This document shows positions 32,023 through 43,664 of a stretch of DNA of 64,000 bases, one piece after another. Numbering within the stretch: the first letter of the stretch is position 1; each line of letters starts with the position of its first letter. This DNA is from Eutypella sp. D-1 (Eukaryota; Ascomycota; Sordariomycetes; Xylariales; Diatrypaceae), in NCBI GenBank assembly GCA_023313575.1, contig JAJTTP010000023.1, positions 186,001-250,000 of the forward strand, read 5' to 3'. The notes under the pieces were generated by a model that was not told where the DNA came from, made no database searches, and worked only from the letters and a program-made list of their open reading frames with translations. Position numbers and translations under genes: made by a program.

Positions 32023-34535
32023 TCATACAGGCATCTGCGGGAACTCGTTATTATACCAATCATTAGCAAACCAAGAACCCGCCTCGAGGCCCGTATTCCC
32101 GAACGACTCAAAGTTGAAATCGAAGCCGTCCATGGCGCCCTCGAAGGCATTATTATTGTCCAGACCATCGGGCGGCACGACGGGCGGCAGGTTCGGCTTC
32201 GGCAGGTTAGGATCGCCGAGGGCCGCTAGGTCCGTGGATAAAGACATGCCGCGCGGTTTGTTGTTAGCGGCCATGCTGTGGTTGTTGTTGGTGTTGTTGT
32301 TGTTGTTGGCGCTGGCGGTGCCGTGCGGTAGTACGGGCGTGACGCTGGAGCCGGGGGTGTGCGCGGAGCCGCCGTAGGGGGACGGGATGCCGGCGAGGTT
32401 CAGGGGCGACGGGATCGGCATGTTGGCGACCTCGGTATCGTCGACGATCTGCATCTGGTGGACGGGGTTGTGGCGGGAGAGGGCCTGTCGGGACATCAGG
32501 TTCGGGTTGTTGCGCATGATTGGGCTGTCGGGCTGGCTGGGCGCAAAGCCGCCTGCGATGAGGTTTTCCATGTCGTTGACGATGGCGGCGCCGGCGGGGA
32601 TATGGCCCATCGATTTCGCCACCGCCAGACACCGCTGGGAGCGCTCGACGATGTCGTCTGACGAGATCTGATATTCGACCCCGCGGGTCTGGAAGATGCC
32701 GTAGAGAATGCGCGCGCATTGGTACGCGCAAACGGGGAGGTCGAGGTCGGTTACGGGGAGGCCGCCGACGAGGGAGAGTATGGATTTGAAGATGTCCGTC
32801 ATTCCTAGCGCGTGCTCGTAGCATTGTCGCGTGCACATGGCGACGAATTGCGGATCGAGACGGTCCACAGTGGACCGCGGGAGCGACTCCTTGATACCAG
32901 AGAGCACGACCCTGTAGAGATCGCAGTGACATTGGCGCCACCATACGTGAATCATGATAAAGACACACAGTCGCGGGGAGTAGGCGCGAAGTTGTAGGTT
33001 GCTGTCGGAGAATTTGAAAGACGCCGGCAGGTAATCGTGGAAGCTTCTGAGCTCGTCCGTCAATGCCTTGATCAGATCAGGCAGCTGGTTCAGCTCCGAG
33101 TCGGACATGGCCAAGACGTTCTTGGTACAGTTCAACACGCGGCTGCGCATCCACAGCAGCCTAACGTGGAGTAATAAAGACCCTACATCATCCGGGAAGG
33201 GCTTGGTAGGTATGGGTTTGAGAAATTCGGTCACCTGGGGTAGGTCGAATTCGAAATTCCGTTCGTTGCAGGGAAGCTGTATATGCATGGAATCCGGCGA
33301 CAACAGAGTAAAGTCTGAGTACCCGCCATTGATGCCGGAGTCGATGGTACAAAACGCCCACATTAATCTTCTCCTAGATTCCCTGGCCAAGAAACACAGA
33401 TTGGGATTCTCGTAGTTGAGTCTCAGAGCGTATGCGAACCGCGCACCTATCGCCGCCAACATGAAGGCGCCGGTAAACCTGCGCGAGAGCATCCTATGCT
33501 TCATGACGAGGACGAGCGCTTGGATCTTCAGTGTGGAAGGGTTCTCAAGATCTTGGAAGATCATCTGCTGGCATTCGTCCACGCATTTGTTGCCGTATTC
33601 CCGGGTACCCGGACCGAGGTCGGTTAGTAAAGAGGTGATGCCGACAATGGCGAGGAGCAGGGCTTTATCCATCATTCCGGCATGGTACCTCTGCATGAGG
33701 GAAGCGCGATGGATGAAAGAAAGCACGGGGACATGGTGTACATGGCGAAAATAGTTGTTAAAGGCCTTGAGAATCAGGGCCTCGTCAGGGAAGGTAAAGC
33801 TATAAAATGAAGCAAGTCAGCCTGAAACGTACGCACAACACAAACACAACACACCAGGGGGCTTCAACACCAGGGGGCTTCAGTCGCATACCCATCATTG
33901 AGGGGTCTCCTCGAAATTGGCGTCCCGATAGTCTCGTGGCGGTTATTATTACCACTGGTATTGGTTTCCGAGGCACCCCGACTATGAACGGAACCACGAT
34001 CGTCCCTCCTCTGCCTCTTCTCGGGGGGTTCTGATGCGATGGATTCGTGATCGGAGTCCGTCGTTCCTTGTCGTTGTGAGCTATTACTATGGGCGATGCC
34101 GATGCCAATGCCGATGGAGCCCGTACCAGTCCCATTGACGCCGCCGGATCTCTTAGTCGGGCGATAGACGCATTCGATGCCCTGGGCCTGACATCTCGTA
34201 CATTTCGGGGTCTCGCCGCTGCAGCGGGCTTTTCTAGAGTGGCAGTTGATACAGGCCAGTCGGACGCGACGTCGAGGGAGGGAAAAGGAGGTGATGTCGG
34301 AATCGGGATTCGGGGAGCTCTTATCCTGAAAGGAACAGGAAAAGCCGAGACGTTCGCAGTTCTGACAGACATCGCGACGGCCATCGCATCGGACTTTTCG
34401 GGCGCGACATGTGGTGCAGGTCTGACTGGACTTCTTCTGGGTACGATTTGCCGGATCGGCGGCGGCGGCATCGGTGGCGACCTCAGCTGCAGTGTCGGCA
34501 GCCGTTACTTCGGCACTCATATCATGCATATCCAT
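32023..34535 (-). CDS. Transcription factor with two Zn2Cys6 clusters
   Basis: Two exons, 34535-33892 and 33799-32023, 806 residues from the ATG at 34535 (good CAACCATGG context). Two binuclear zinc clusters lie in series: cysteines 40, 43, 50, 57, 60, 67 and cysteines 95, 98, 105, 112, 115, 122, both with the C-x2-C-x6-C-x6-C-x2-C-x6-C pattern and a basic loop (RARKVR, HSRKAR). A fungal_trans-type middle domain occupies much of exon 2 (FTFPDEALILKAFNNYFRHV, then RRRLMWAFCTIDSGI). The C-terminal tail is rich in N, P and D, with an Asn run near 730. The intron has a 16-bp tandem duplication. The reading frame is open upstream through an acidic Leu/Asp repeat without an ATG, so the N-terminus may be longer through another exon. 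Targets are unknown. Confidence 0.85.
33851..33882. repeat. 16-bp perfect tandem duplication inside the transcription factor intron
   Basis: ACACCAGGGGGCTTCA occurs twice back to back, close to the donor side of the intron 33891-33800. Confidence 0.7.
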
Positions 34536-34738
34536 GGTTGCCGTCGGTGTCACAGTCCCTGGTGTCCCTGGTGTCCCTGGTACAGTCTCAGTCTCCGTCA
34601 CCCGTTCCGCCACTATTTTAGTCCTTCCGCCTCCACTGTCACCGTTGCTGAAATTCGTGTAATGCGTGTACTGCGTGTGCTGCGTAGAATTCGTGTTCGT
34701 GATACTCGTGGTGAAATTGGTCGTACCCGAGTCCGGGC

Positions 34739-34807
34739 CCAGGTCCAGATCTAGTTCCAGATCTAGTTCCAGGTCCAGGTCCAGTTCCGGGTCCAGTTCC
34801 AGATCCA
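34739..34807. repeat. Short-unit minisatellite upstream of the transcription factor ATG
   Basis: Imperfect 6- and 12-bp units of the CCAGTTCCAG/CCAGATCTAG type. Read on the minus strand, one frame gives alternating acidic and Leu residues and another gives a Gly/Pro/Thr repeat. It may be leader sequence or part of an unrecognised first exon. Confidence 0.6.
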
Positions 34808-36994
34808 ACGGAAAGCGATCTTATGTCTGACCGCGGACTCATTTAATCATTTAAGTCAAAAAGAGCAGGAGTGGGAGAGTGCGTGAGAGTGAGGGAGAGA
34901 GCAAGAGTAGAGTAAGAGTGAAGAAGAAGAAAAAAAAGGTGAGGTCAGAGTCAGAATCAGATTCGCAATATTTCCAACCTCAATATCAATGTCGTCGTCG
35001 TCGTTATCGTCTGTTGTATATTTGGACTAGCCCGCGATCGCATATCGCCGGTACTTGGAATGGATGGATAGTTAGTTAGACAAGCAGACTCAGTAAATAA
35101 CTACTCTAGAGCTCTAACTAAAAAGCAGTCAGCAGTCAGTACTACGTAGACGACGCGGGTGGCGGCATTGATAGTAATAGCATTGAATGGTGACTGTGAC
35201 TGTGACATTGGTATGTAGTGGCACAAGTGGAGGGAATAAGAATAAATTTGGATTTGTCAATAAAATAATAAGCCCGTTAGCCCGTCTATCATGAAGGAAA
35301 GCGGGAGAGGAAATCGCGTGCTTTTTTTTTGATACATACAAACTTTTAGGTGCTGCAGCATTGTCAAAACTGCAGGTCGCTCGAATTATTGGGCCAATGG
35401 TCTTCCGTAAGCATTGGAAGCCAAGATGAACTAAGACAGAACTGTAGAGAGCTAAATCGGGTATTAATTCTACATCGGCCGAGGTTACCTCCTACTCACA
35501 CCTGGGGAGAATAATTATATACTAAGTACTCTAGTATGCCTATAACAAGGAGAATTATTGCATGAGTATCAGATATCTACTGAACAAATATCACTTCCTC
35601 TTTCTCTTCCTCTTCCTCTTCCACTTCTATAAATCCCAGGTAATTAAAGGAGACATGAATGTGTTTACAGGTGTGATTTGCTGTCGCCAAGAACTGCGAG
35701 TAATGAACTAGGTAATAGCCTGAAAGTCCAGAGCAATAATCACCGTACATTAGCTGTGATCGCCATCAAAATTACAAGAAAACCCTTTACGAGGACATCG
35801 ACATCGCACATATAACTATATAGATCTAAATAAATACTGGATGGATTTCCTGCGCACCGCATCGCATCCATCCATTCTATCTGTCTTTTTCGCAGCAGCA
35901 CACGCAACGCACACACTCTAGTTATGTACCGTACGTACGCGCTCTCACTCCCTAAAGGGACCCCTGGCGATCCGCTACCGAGGGGCCGTTGAAACTCGTT
36001 ACGGCAGGGCATTTCTTTAACGCGGAATGACGTACGTACTGGTACAATTATGTCCGCGATCGACGCTCTTTGTCCACAAAACCCTTCCCCGACATCCTCC
36101 GACAGCCGAAGAACCTGGGAAGCAAGAGAGGGAGCGTTGCAGTGGCTGGTCGTCCGATGTTATGACAGGCCAGGCCCTGTCGTTGGGGGCCTGTATCCAC
36201 TAAGCCAAGTTGTCCGCGACAAGGTCCCGCTCGGATTCTGCAGGTTTGAAGTTCCCTCTACAGGAGAGCAGATGAAGTTGGCGCGTAGAGTTGTCAGGAG
36301 ACTTTTATATCTGCTTTGTTCGGCCGTGTCGACAGCTTGAACGCGCCTCTTTTCAGTAGTACTCACGGGTCTGTCCCAACGGGCGACCACATAGACGAGC
36401 TCCTTAAACAACAGGCACGGTGTTCACGCCATTCAAGTCGTGCGAGATACTCCGGAATGCGACCCGGAGCGATATGCAACCCGCCAGGAACTTGCGCTGC
36501 TGCTCGAAACGCCTGTCTTGGGCGGTGATCCCTACAGCAGGCAGAAATTTCTATTTGCGAGGAGCGCAATTGCGTTCGGGTCTCTGACAGCCTTCGCGAA
36601 ACGGTCGGCTGTGTCCCAGACCACAGAACGCGGAGCTCATGACGCCCATTTACTGCGCTCCAGCAAAGCGACGTTGCTCAAATAGGTGATCCCACTTGCC
36701 ATTCGGCCAAATTCACATCCTAGGGGACGAAAATACTAAAAAAATCTGTTGGCTGTCTCGGTGTTCAGTCTAGGACATTATAAGTATACGTATGGACTCG
36801 ATAGCTGGCGTCACGTCGACCTATAGGAATACCCGGGACATGAACGCGCGCACGCAATTCACGTGATAATTGACGCACTCCCTCTTCTAAGCTAGGGGGT
36901 GGGAGGAGATACGGCAGGGCCAATCCACTCGTACAATCTCGGTATAGATAGTAATCCTTATTCTCAAAGAAAGCGAGACGCATTGCACATCACG
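34808..36994. other. Divergent intergenic region, nothing coding recognised
   Basis: 2.2 kb between the transcription factor and the FAD monooxygenase. It includes purine-rich tracts (34880-34960), a pyrimidine tract at 35596-35630 and several microsatellite-like CATC runs. No gene is supported. Confidence 0.5.
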
Positions 36995-38464
36995 ATGACA
37001 GTCGATCCCCCCCTCCAACCGCTAAAAGTAGCAATCGTAGGCGCCGGGCCCGGCGGCCTCGCGACCGCGATCGCACTATCGAAGACCCCCGGGGTCGAGG
37101 TGGCGGTATACGAGCAGGCGAGCGTGCTACGCGAGGTCGGGGCCGGCATCAGCATCGGGGCGAATTCATGGCGGGTGTTGGAGTTACTCGGCGTCGCGGA
37201 TTCGTTGACGAGTGGGCATGAGACATGGACGGTGGTGAATATGTAAGCCCCCACCCCGCCTTCATCCCAAGTCCCCAAGTTCACTAGGTTTTCACATAAA
37301 GGAACGGACGGACCGGCGAGGAACTGCACCGGCGCGAGAAAAAGTCGGTCCCGGGAGCCCGCCCGCCGATCCGCACCCAGCGCACGGCGCTGCAGGCCGC
37401 GCTGCTGGCGCACGTAAAGCCGGGCGTCGTGCGATTGTCGAAGGCGCTGACGCGCATGGTGGATAGAGGCGCCGAGGGCGTGGAGTTGCGGTTCAAGGAC
37501 GGCGGCGTCGTCGTGGCGGACCTCGTGGTTGGGGCGGACGGGATCCGATCGGTAGGCTGCTCAGCATCTCTTGTCTAGAGTTCCCCGAGATAAAATACCG
37601 AAGGGATAGCTGATCTCGAGCAATCGACAGGCCGTCCGCGACACAGCATGGCCCGACTACGAGATCAAATTCACAGGGACGACGATCTGGCGGGCGCTGG
37701 TACCATGGGACGCAGTGCGGGACTTGGATCCGCGGTTCGCGACGACGGGGTGGTGGCACACGCCGACGACGCACGTGTACGTGTCGCCAGTGGGCGAGGG
37801 GCTCTGGGAGCTCGCGGCGCGCGCCTGGCACGATCCCGCCGTCCACTCCGCCAGCAAGGTCAGCTGGGGCGTTCCCGTCGCCAACGCGCACGTCGAGTCG
37901 CATTTCACGGTGGGCCTTCTCACCCCCTATGTCCGCAACCATCCGACCTTGATAGTCGATACTGCGCGCTAACCATGCTCAAAGGAATACATCCCGCCAA
38001 TCCGAGAAGCGCTAGCGCGCGTACCAGCAGGCGGATGGCGGGAATTCGCCGCGTTCGCGGGGCCAGAACTCGCGACCCTGACAGCGTGGGAGCAGCGCGT
38101 CGTGCTCGTGGGAGACTCATCGCACGCGCTATCGGGGGCGTTCGGGTCCGGGGCCGGGTTCGCGATGGAGGACGGGTGGGTGCTAGCGCAGGCTCTGGCG
38201 TTACGGCGTAACGACCGGCGCGCGGCGCTCGACCTCTTCGCCGCTGTCCGCCTGCCCTATTACGCCCGCATGTACGCGCATCTCGGCGCCGAGGCCGCGA
38301 GGCGGGCTGCGCGCCTCGAGGAGATCGAGCGTGTGCGCGGTGGACCGCCTTCGTACGACGAGCGCGTTAGGAATAAGATTATTTCCGATGGCGGGACGGA
38401 TATGTCCTGGATTTACGAGCACGATGTGGGGTCTACGTGGCGGGAGTTTGTTAAGACTTTTTGA
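36995..38464 (+). CDS. FAD-dependent monooxygenase, salicylate-hydroxylase type
   Basis: Four exons: 36995-37242, 37302-37551, 37631-37909 and 37985-38464; 418 residues. Class A flavoprotein monooxygenases use NAD(P)H and O2 to hydroxylate aromatic or other activated substrates. The Rossmann motif VAIVGAGPGGLATAIAL is at residues 12-28, ending in YEQA (the ribose-binding acid); the DG motif appears as VVGADGIRS at the end of exon 2; and the second FAD motif is VVLVGDSSHALSGAFGSGAGFAMEDG in exon 4, with GD and the following helix. All junctions keep frame. GC content is high in the coding part. The substrate cannot be read; salicylate hydroxylase-like annotation reflects the family only. Confidence 0.85.
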
Positions 38465-40002
38465 GCAAGGGCAGTGAGTAGAGCATAGAATAGAATCTAT
38501 ACTAGATCTATAGTATTGAATTATCTAGAACAAGTGACCCCTAGTCTATGCGCTGTAACGAACAGCTCTCACATGATTGAGGAATGCAGTACTTTAGGCA
38601 CACAGGCCGTTCCGCAAGGCTCTTCGACAGGGCCATATCTCTGGTCAGCCCCAATCTTCTGAGGGCTTTATATGTTCCTCGCGATAGTCGTGTTGGAGTG
38701 GCAGTCATCTGGCAAGAACGAGCTCCTCGGCACCCAGTTCAACATCAAGCAACTCTATTCGCCCTTTCCTCAGAGACTGAATCAATCCGTAGTATGCCAT
38801 TCTTTTCACGACTCGGAAAGTTGTAAGGAAAGTGCTTCGCATGTTCTCCATCTCGCATGACTAGATAAAAATGTATTACTTCGAAACTCTCAAGCTTTGC
38901 TGGGGGTTGACTGGAGGATAAGTTCGATCCATGAGAGCTTTGAAGTAGCCATTGAATAAGCCAGGGTCAACACCGATAATCCCTGGGCCTCTTTCCTGAG
39001 GTCTCCCTCACAGTCAGCTGAGCCTGATTTCCCAGGACCAGAATAGCATTTGAATTCTATTGCGCGTACACACGAAAAACGAGGATTACAGCCCGTTTCT
39101 ACCATCCCCAGGTTTCTCAGGATAGCAAAGGCCCGCGTATTTGCGCTGAGGCGGCCGTTGAGGATCAGAAAGCCCATCGGGCAAGGCCAGAGACGCTCAG
39201 GCCGAGGCAGAGCAGGCCACTGGAAAACTAGAGAGCCAAATGACTCGATTCGCCCGGGTCATCCGATCAGGGAGTAGACGAGGTTATCCAGTGGCTGCCT
39301 AGACTGAATATTTGCCTAACCCCGAGAGGCGGGCATGTTCGAGTGAGCCTGTGAGCCAGACATCAGCGTCCCGGTCGTCGAGACCAGGAACAGATACATG
39401 GGACCGTTTTCATTCCACGAATTGTGATAACCACGATTGTTGGCCGTACAATATAGCAATGGTATGGTTATTCAACAAATGAAGAAGGATCATCCCGCTT
39501 TTTCTACATTATCTTTCAAATAGGACTCTTTCACCCTTGTTCTTGGTAATTATGAGGCTATGGCAAGGTGTTACTTATTTTTTCTAATGCTGGTTAGGGT
39601 TTCTTCGCCACAGAACAGTAAATGTCAAAACGACGGTACTGTATTACCTGACCAGATAGGATTGAATAAAGTCGATAACGCCAATGTGTTACAACGTCTC
39701 AGCGCCTTTACCGGCTGAGCCGTTCAACGACTCCTTTCGGATGCCTTCTCAATTCTGATAGGGCAGAAACCTCGCCCGACAAACAATCGGTAGCAAACGC
39801 CCGCCCAATCACGGTTGCGCCGGCAGAGACTAAGGACGCCGGGTTTGCCAGTCCCATCGATCGATCCAGGAGTGGATACACAAGTGGCGCCTCGGGAGAG
39901 ACTAACTGGACTGGTCTGCGGAAGAGATTTAATAGAAAAAAATAACGCAACGGACAACCAATCAACAGAAGAGGTTCCCAACTCGGGAGCCTCCTCATCA
40001 AC
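38465..40002. other. Intergenic region, nothing coding recognised
   Basis: 1.5 kb between the monooxygenase stop and the tRNA gene. There are short frames only, and no repeats with clear ends. Confidence 0.5.
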
Positions 40003-40100
40003 GGGCGCGTGGCGAAATGGTATCGCGCTTGACTACGATGGCTTCTCCTCCAAGAGATTGGTATATCAAGAGATTGCAGGTTCGAGCCCTGCCGTGCTCA
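40003..40100 (+). tRNA. trnR-ACG: tRNA-Arg (anticodon ACG) with a 26-nt intron
   Basis: Exons 40003-40038 and 40065-40100. The acceptor stem pairs 40003-40009 (GGGCGCG) with 40093-40099 (CGTGCTC), including two G-U pairs; the discriminator A is 40100. The D stem is GCG/CGC, the anticodon stem CTTGA/TCAAG with loop CTACGA then A, and the T arm GCAGG-TTCGAGC-CCTGC. The anticodon ACG is at 40035-40037 (A34 becomes inosine), decoding CGU, CGC and CGA. The intron 40039-40064 sits after base 37, the canonical position for the tRNA splicing endonuclease. The B box is at about 40079-40089. A T7 run follows directly. Confidence 0.93.
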
Positions 40101-40101
40101 G

Positions 40102-40108
40102 TTTTTTT
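40102..40108 (+). terminator. RNA polymerase III terminator
   Basis: Seven consecutive T, starting one base after the tRNA 3' end. Confidence 0.85.
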
Positions 40109-40972
40109 CGTTGTAGAGTTCTCTTTTTGTCGCGGTTCTCTCCGCTCAAGATAGAACTAGTCTTCTGCCGCTATCTCGAACCTTCCCCCCCCTCCCCTCC
40201 CAAGCCCCGGGGAGTCATCTCCTTTTTGCTGCGATGCGGCTTTGACAAACGCAGGGTAGCCTTTCTTCCAACATCCCACGACGTGATTTACTTTTTGTCT
40301 TGCAGTTCGAAGGATGCGGTTAAAACCAACAATACCACACTGGCATGTCTGCTTCGGACATATTCCTTTCGCCGACCAGACAATGGCATGTTCGCCAGGT
40401 GGCTGACTGCCGTCATCATGCATTGAAAAGGCCTGTCGATGCGTTGTGATACCTTGCCGAGACGCTGATTATCTATGGAGTACCTTGCTGCAACCCTTCC
40501 GCATGCTCAATCAAGTCAATACTACTCATTCGGTCCCGTAAGCTGACGGCAATCCATGATTTTCCTACTTCGGAACCACTCGTCAATCCGTAAATGGTGG
40601 GCCGCTGTACCGCGAAACATCGTCACTAGCAGTTGTTAAGCTAGAATGAATACTCTACATAGCAAGTCGGCAAATACACACAAGCATATCAATGGTGAGG
40701 ATTAATTAGGCTTTTGCTCATTCGTAATCATTCAATTCATTCAAGTACATACAGGTCACACCACCTAATGATCGTACATGAACCCGTCCGGGCTTGGTAG
40801 GATCGGGTGTGAGGAATTAGACTAGCACGCATAATACATGTTGGTTCCTTCAATACAAGTGTTCCAATCTGGTCATCAGACAATACCCTAGACAACTGGG
40901 GACAGACTTTTGGGGAACGTTGTCAGGAGTCAAAAAGCACCCGCACAATTTGCTTTTGAAGGCGGAAGTAAT
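40109..40972. other. Intergenic region, nothing recognised
   Basis: 0.86 kb between the tRNA and the end of the alcohol oxidase gene; no supported feature. Confidence 0.5.
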
Positions 40973-43664
40973 TTAGAGACGGAACGCGAGCCTCTGCTCG
41001 CAGGGCGCGTTGTAGTCGGGCACCTTCATTTCGAGGGCGGCGCCCGAGTAGCCGAGGTCCTCGGCGACGAGGGTAGCGCACTTCTCGCCGATCAAGAGGG
41101 CGGTCGAGTACCTGTGAAGGGGTTAGTAATATGCTTGCATATATTGGGATGAATGACCTACGTGTTGCAGCCAACGTTGTCGGGGCAGATAGAAAGGTCA
41201 GCGACCTTGAGGCCCTTGACGTCGTGCACATTCAGGCGCTCATCGAGCACACCGTGCTTGACGATGCTGTTGCCCTCCTTAGGGGCCATAGAGCAGGTCT
41301 ATTGCGACTGTTAGCCATGCCACGGTGGATTTTCTTTCCATGGGCAACTTACTCCCAGACAGTGCCAGGTACTCTCGACATGGCGCCTGACCCACTCCTC
41401 GACCGCCTTGATGTCACTCTCGCTGTACTTCAGCTCTTCCCTGACGTTGGCCTTGTTGCTGTTTAGAATGTTGGCCTCGGGCTTCTTGCTGGGCTCGGGG
41501 TTGTAGGTGCTCCAGCTTCCGTCTATCGCTAAGTCAGCAAACCACCCTACACCATATCAGTTTCTATAGGCAATAGGGGACTTACGCTGGAGACCGGCGC
41601 TCAGGTTACCGGGTAGAGCGTAGCGCTGGGTGGTGTCGAGGTCCATATCGTTGGCGCGGGCCGGCGAGTCGTAGTCGTAGAAGGGGTGCATCGCCTGCAC
41701 CTCACCGGCGTAGGCGTCCATGCGGCGCGCCGTCTCGCGCGACTTGATGTAGCCCCAGACCATGGGGGCCATGTCGCGCTCGTCGTTCATGAAGCCCGGG
41801 TCGAAGTCCGGACTCTCGTACGGATCGGCCGACTTGACGTGGATGAAGCCACGGGAGAACGGGTACTCCACTATAACGATGTCAGCCATCGTCTTACCTG
41901 TCGCGGAAGGGCCGTTCAAGTTGACTTACAGAAGTGGAACATCGTAAAGAAGTTTCCAGGGGGCATCAGCATGTGGTCACCGAACCAACCCGCAATGACG
42001 GAGTAGTGCATGACAGGCTTGTCGGGCTTGTTCTTGAAGTACGACTCCCATCCCTTGGTGAAGTGAGGGGTCGGCCAGGACTCGAACTCCTTAAGCTCCT
42101 CGGGAGTCGGGCGGATCTTCACGCCAGCCTCGATACCGTTCGTAGATAGAGGACCGGTGCCGTTCAGCTGCCACTGGTCGAAGACCCCTGCTATTCGTTA
42201 GCCTCTATATGTACTCCCACAGACAAAAGAATTCTCACGCTTCTGGACTTCGGGATCGCCGCGCACGAAGTCGTCGAAACTCTCGGTGCCGGGCTTAGCA
42301 CGGTACGTGGAGAAGGTGAGGTAGTGGTCCTGGAAGTTGAGACCAACACCAGGAAGGTTGACCTTGGGCTGGATACCTGCGGCCCTGAGCTTCGCGGGGT
42401 CACCAATGCCAGATCGCTGGAGGATCAGCGGGGAGGACAGCGTGCCGCCGGAAACAATGATTTGCTTGCGGGCCCTGAAGATGCGAGGCTTCAACTGGTT
42501 CGGGTGAAGCGGCTTGGTGGGGCTGTCAAACGTTAGCTCTCCCCTACCACAAAGCTGCCAAATTATCTCTCATGACCTACACTGTCTGTACACCCACAGC
42601 GCGCCCATTCTCGATGATGACCTTGTCGACCTTGGTGTTGCAGGCGAGATACAGGTTGCTGTGGACGGCACGGGTAGAGTGGACGTAGGCGTGGGCACTG
42701 TCAGACCGACGACCAGTCTATAGTATACACAATTAGTGAAAGAGCTCCTCACGGACAAGGACGAAGCTCTTACGTCGCGGTTGATCCACTTCAGCCAGTG
42801 CTCGGCGCCGTGGCCCGTGGACAGGTCTTCCAAATCATCGACGACGGGGATATCCTGGGACTCGGCGGCCCGCAAGAAGTCGTCCTTGATCGGGTAAGTG
42901 CTAGAGACTAATGTCAGTCTTCCTGCATAATAAGTAGTCAGGCTTGGACTAAAATGACACTTACTAGTTTCCAAAGGAGACCTTGATGGGTCCCTCAAAC
43001 CCGTGAAGGTCCCTATTGGCAGACGCACGCTGGTACGTCTCGTGCTTCTTCATCAGGGGAAGAAGCTCTTGGGTGGACCATCCCTTGGCCTGGAAGTCAT
43101 CGTAGTCGGAGGCCGAGGCACGGGTGTACATCTGTAGTCCTGTCAGACAGAGCCAGCGGCATATATCTGGTGGTAGTGTGACGTACCAGGAAGTTGATGG
43201 AGGAACCGCCACCCAAGACGTGGGCGCACGGGACAACGGCCTTCCTCCCCGAGAGGTGCTTCGACGGTCGAGATTCGTAAAACGAGGCCGTCTTCGAATC
43301 GAGTTTCATATTACGGGGGTAGACGCCAGGCCGGTACACCCAGGGGTTGTTCAGGTTACTCTCGCCGGCCTCGATCAACAACACCTTCAGGTTGTGGTCC
43401 AGATTGGCCAGCCGACCTGCCACCACACACCCACAACTCCCACCACCAGCAACCTGTCATCCATTGAGTTAGCAACCCCATCCACAAGGAAAATTCCGCC
43501 CCCTCGCCGCCGTCTCTCTGTCGCCTCTCCTCTCCACTTCTCCGCCACCTCCGCGCCCCCGCGCTTCCTCGCCTCCTCTCCGGTACCCCTCGTGCGTCAA
43601 TGGGTATATGTCTCAGGGGTAGAGGGATCCTTACAATGATATCGAACTCCTCGGGCAAACTCAT
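40973..43664 (-). CDS. Alcohol oxidase (GMC flavoprotein), 11 exons
   Basis: Exons: 43664-43635, 43453-43187, 43131-42965, 42900-42774, 42717-42581, 42522-42239, 42187-41930, 41870-41586, 41528-41353, 41298-41162 and 41111-40973; 668 residues, the usual length. It oxidises short-chain primary alcohols with O2 to aldehyde and H2O2. FAD is bound by VAGGGSCGC (residues 11-19) after FDII; the GMC signature 2 is GTLSSPLILQRSGIG; the catalytic pair is His574 (WHCLG) and about Asn622 (VGCNTYSTA). INFLMYTRASASDYDDF is typical of methanol-oxidase-like members. The C-terminus ends FRL, related to but not a canonical PTS1, so peroxisomal targeting is uncertain. All ten introns keep frame. Whether methanol or another alcohol is the substrate is not shown. 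Confidence 0.92.
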
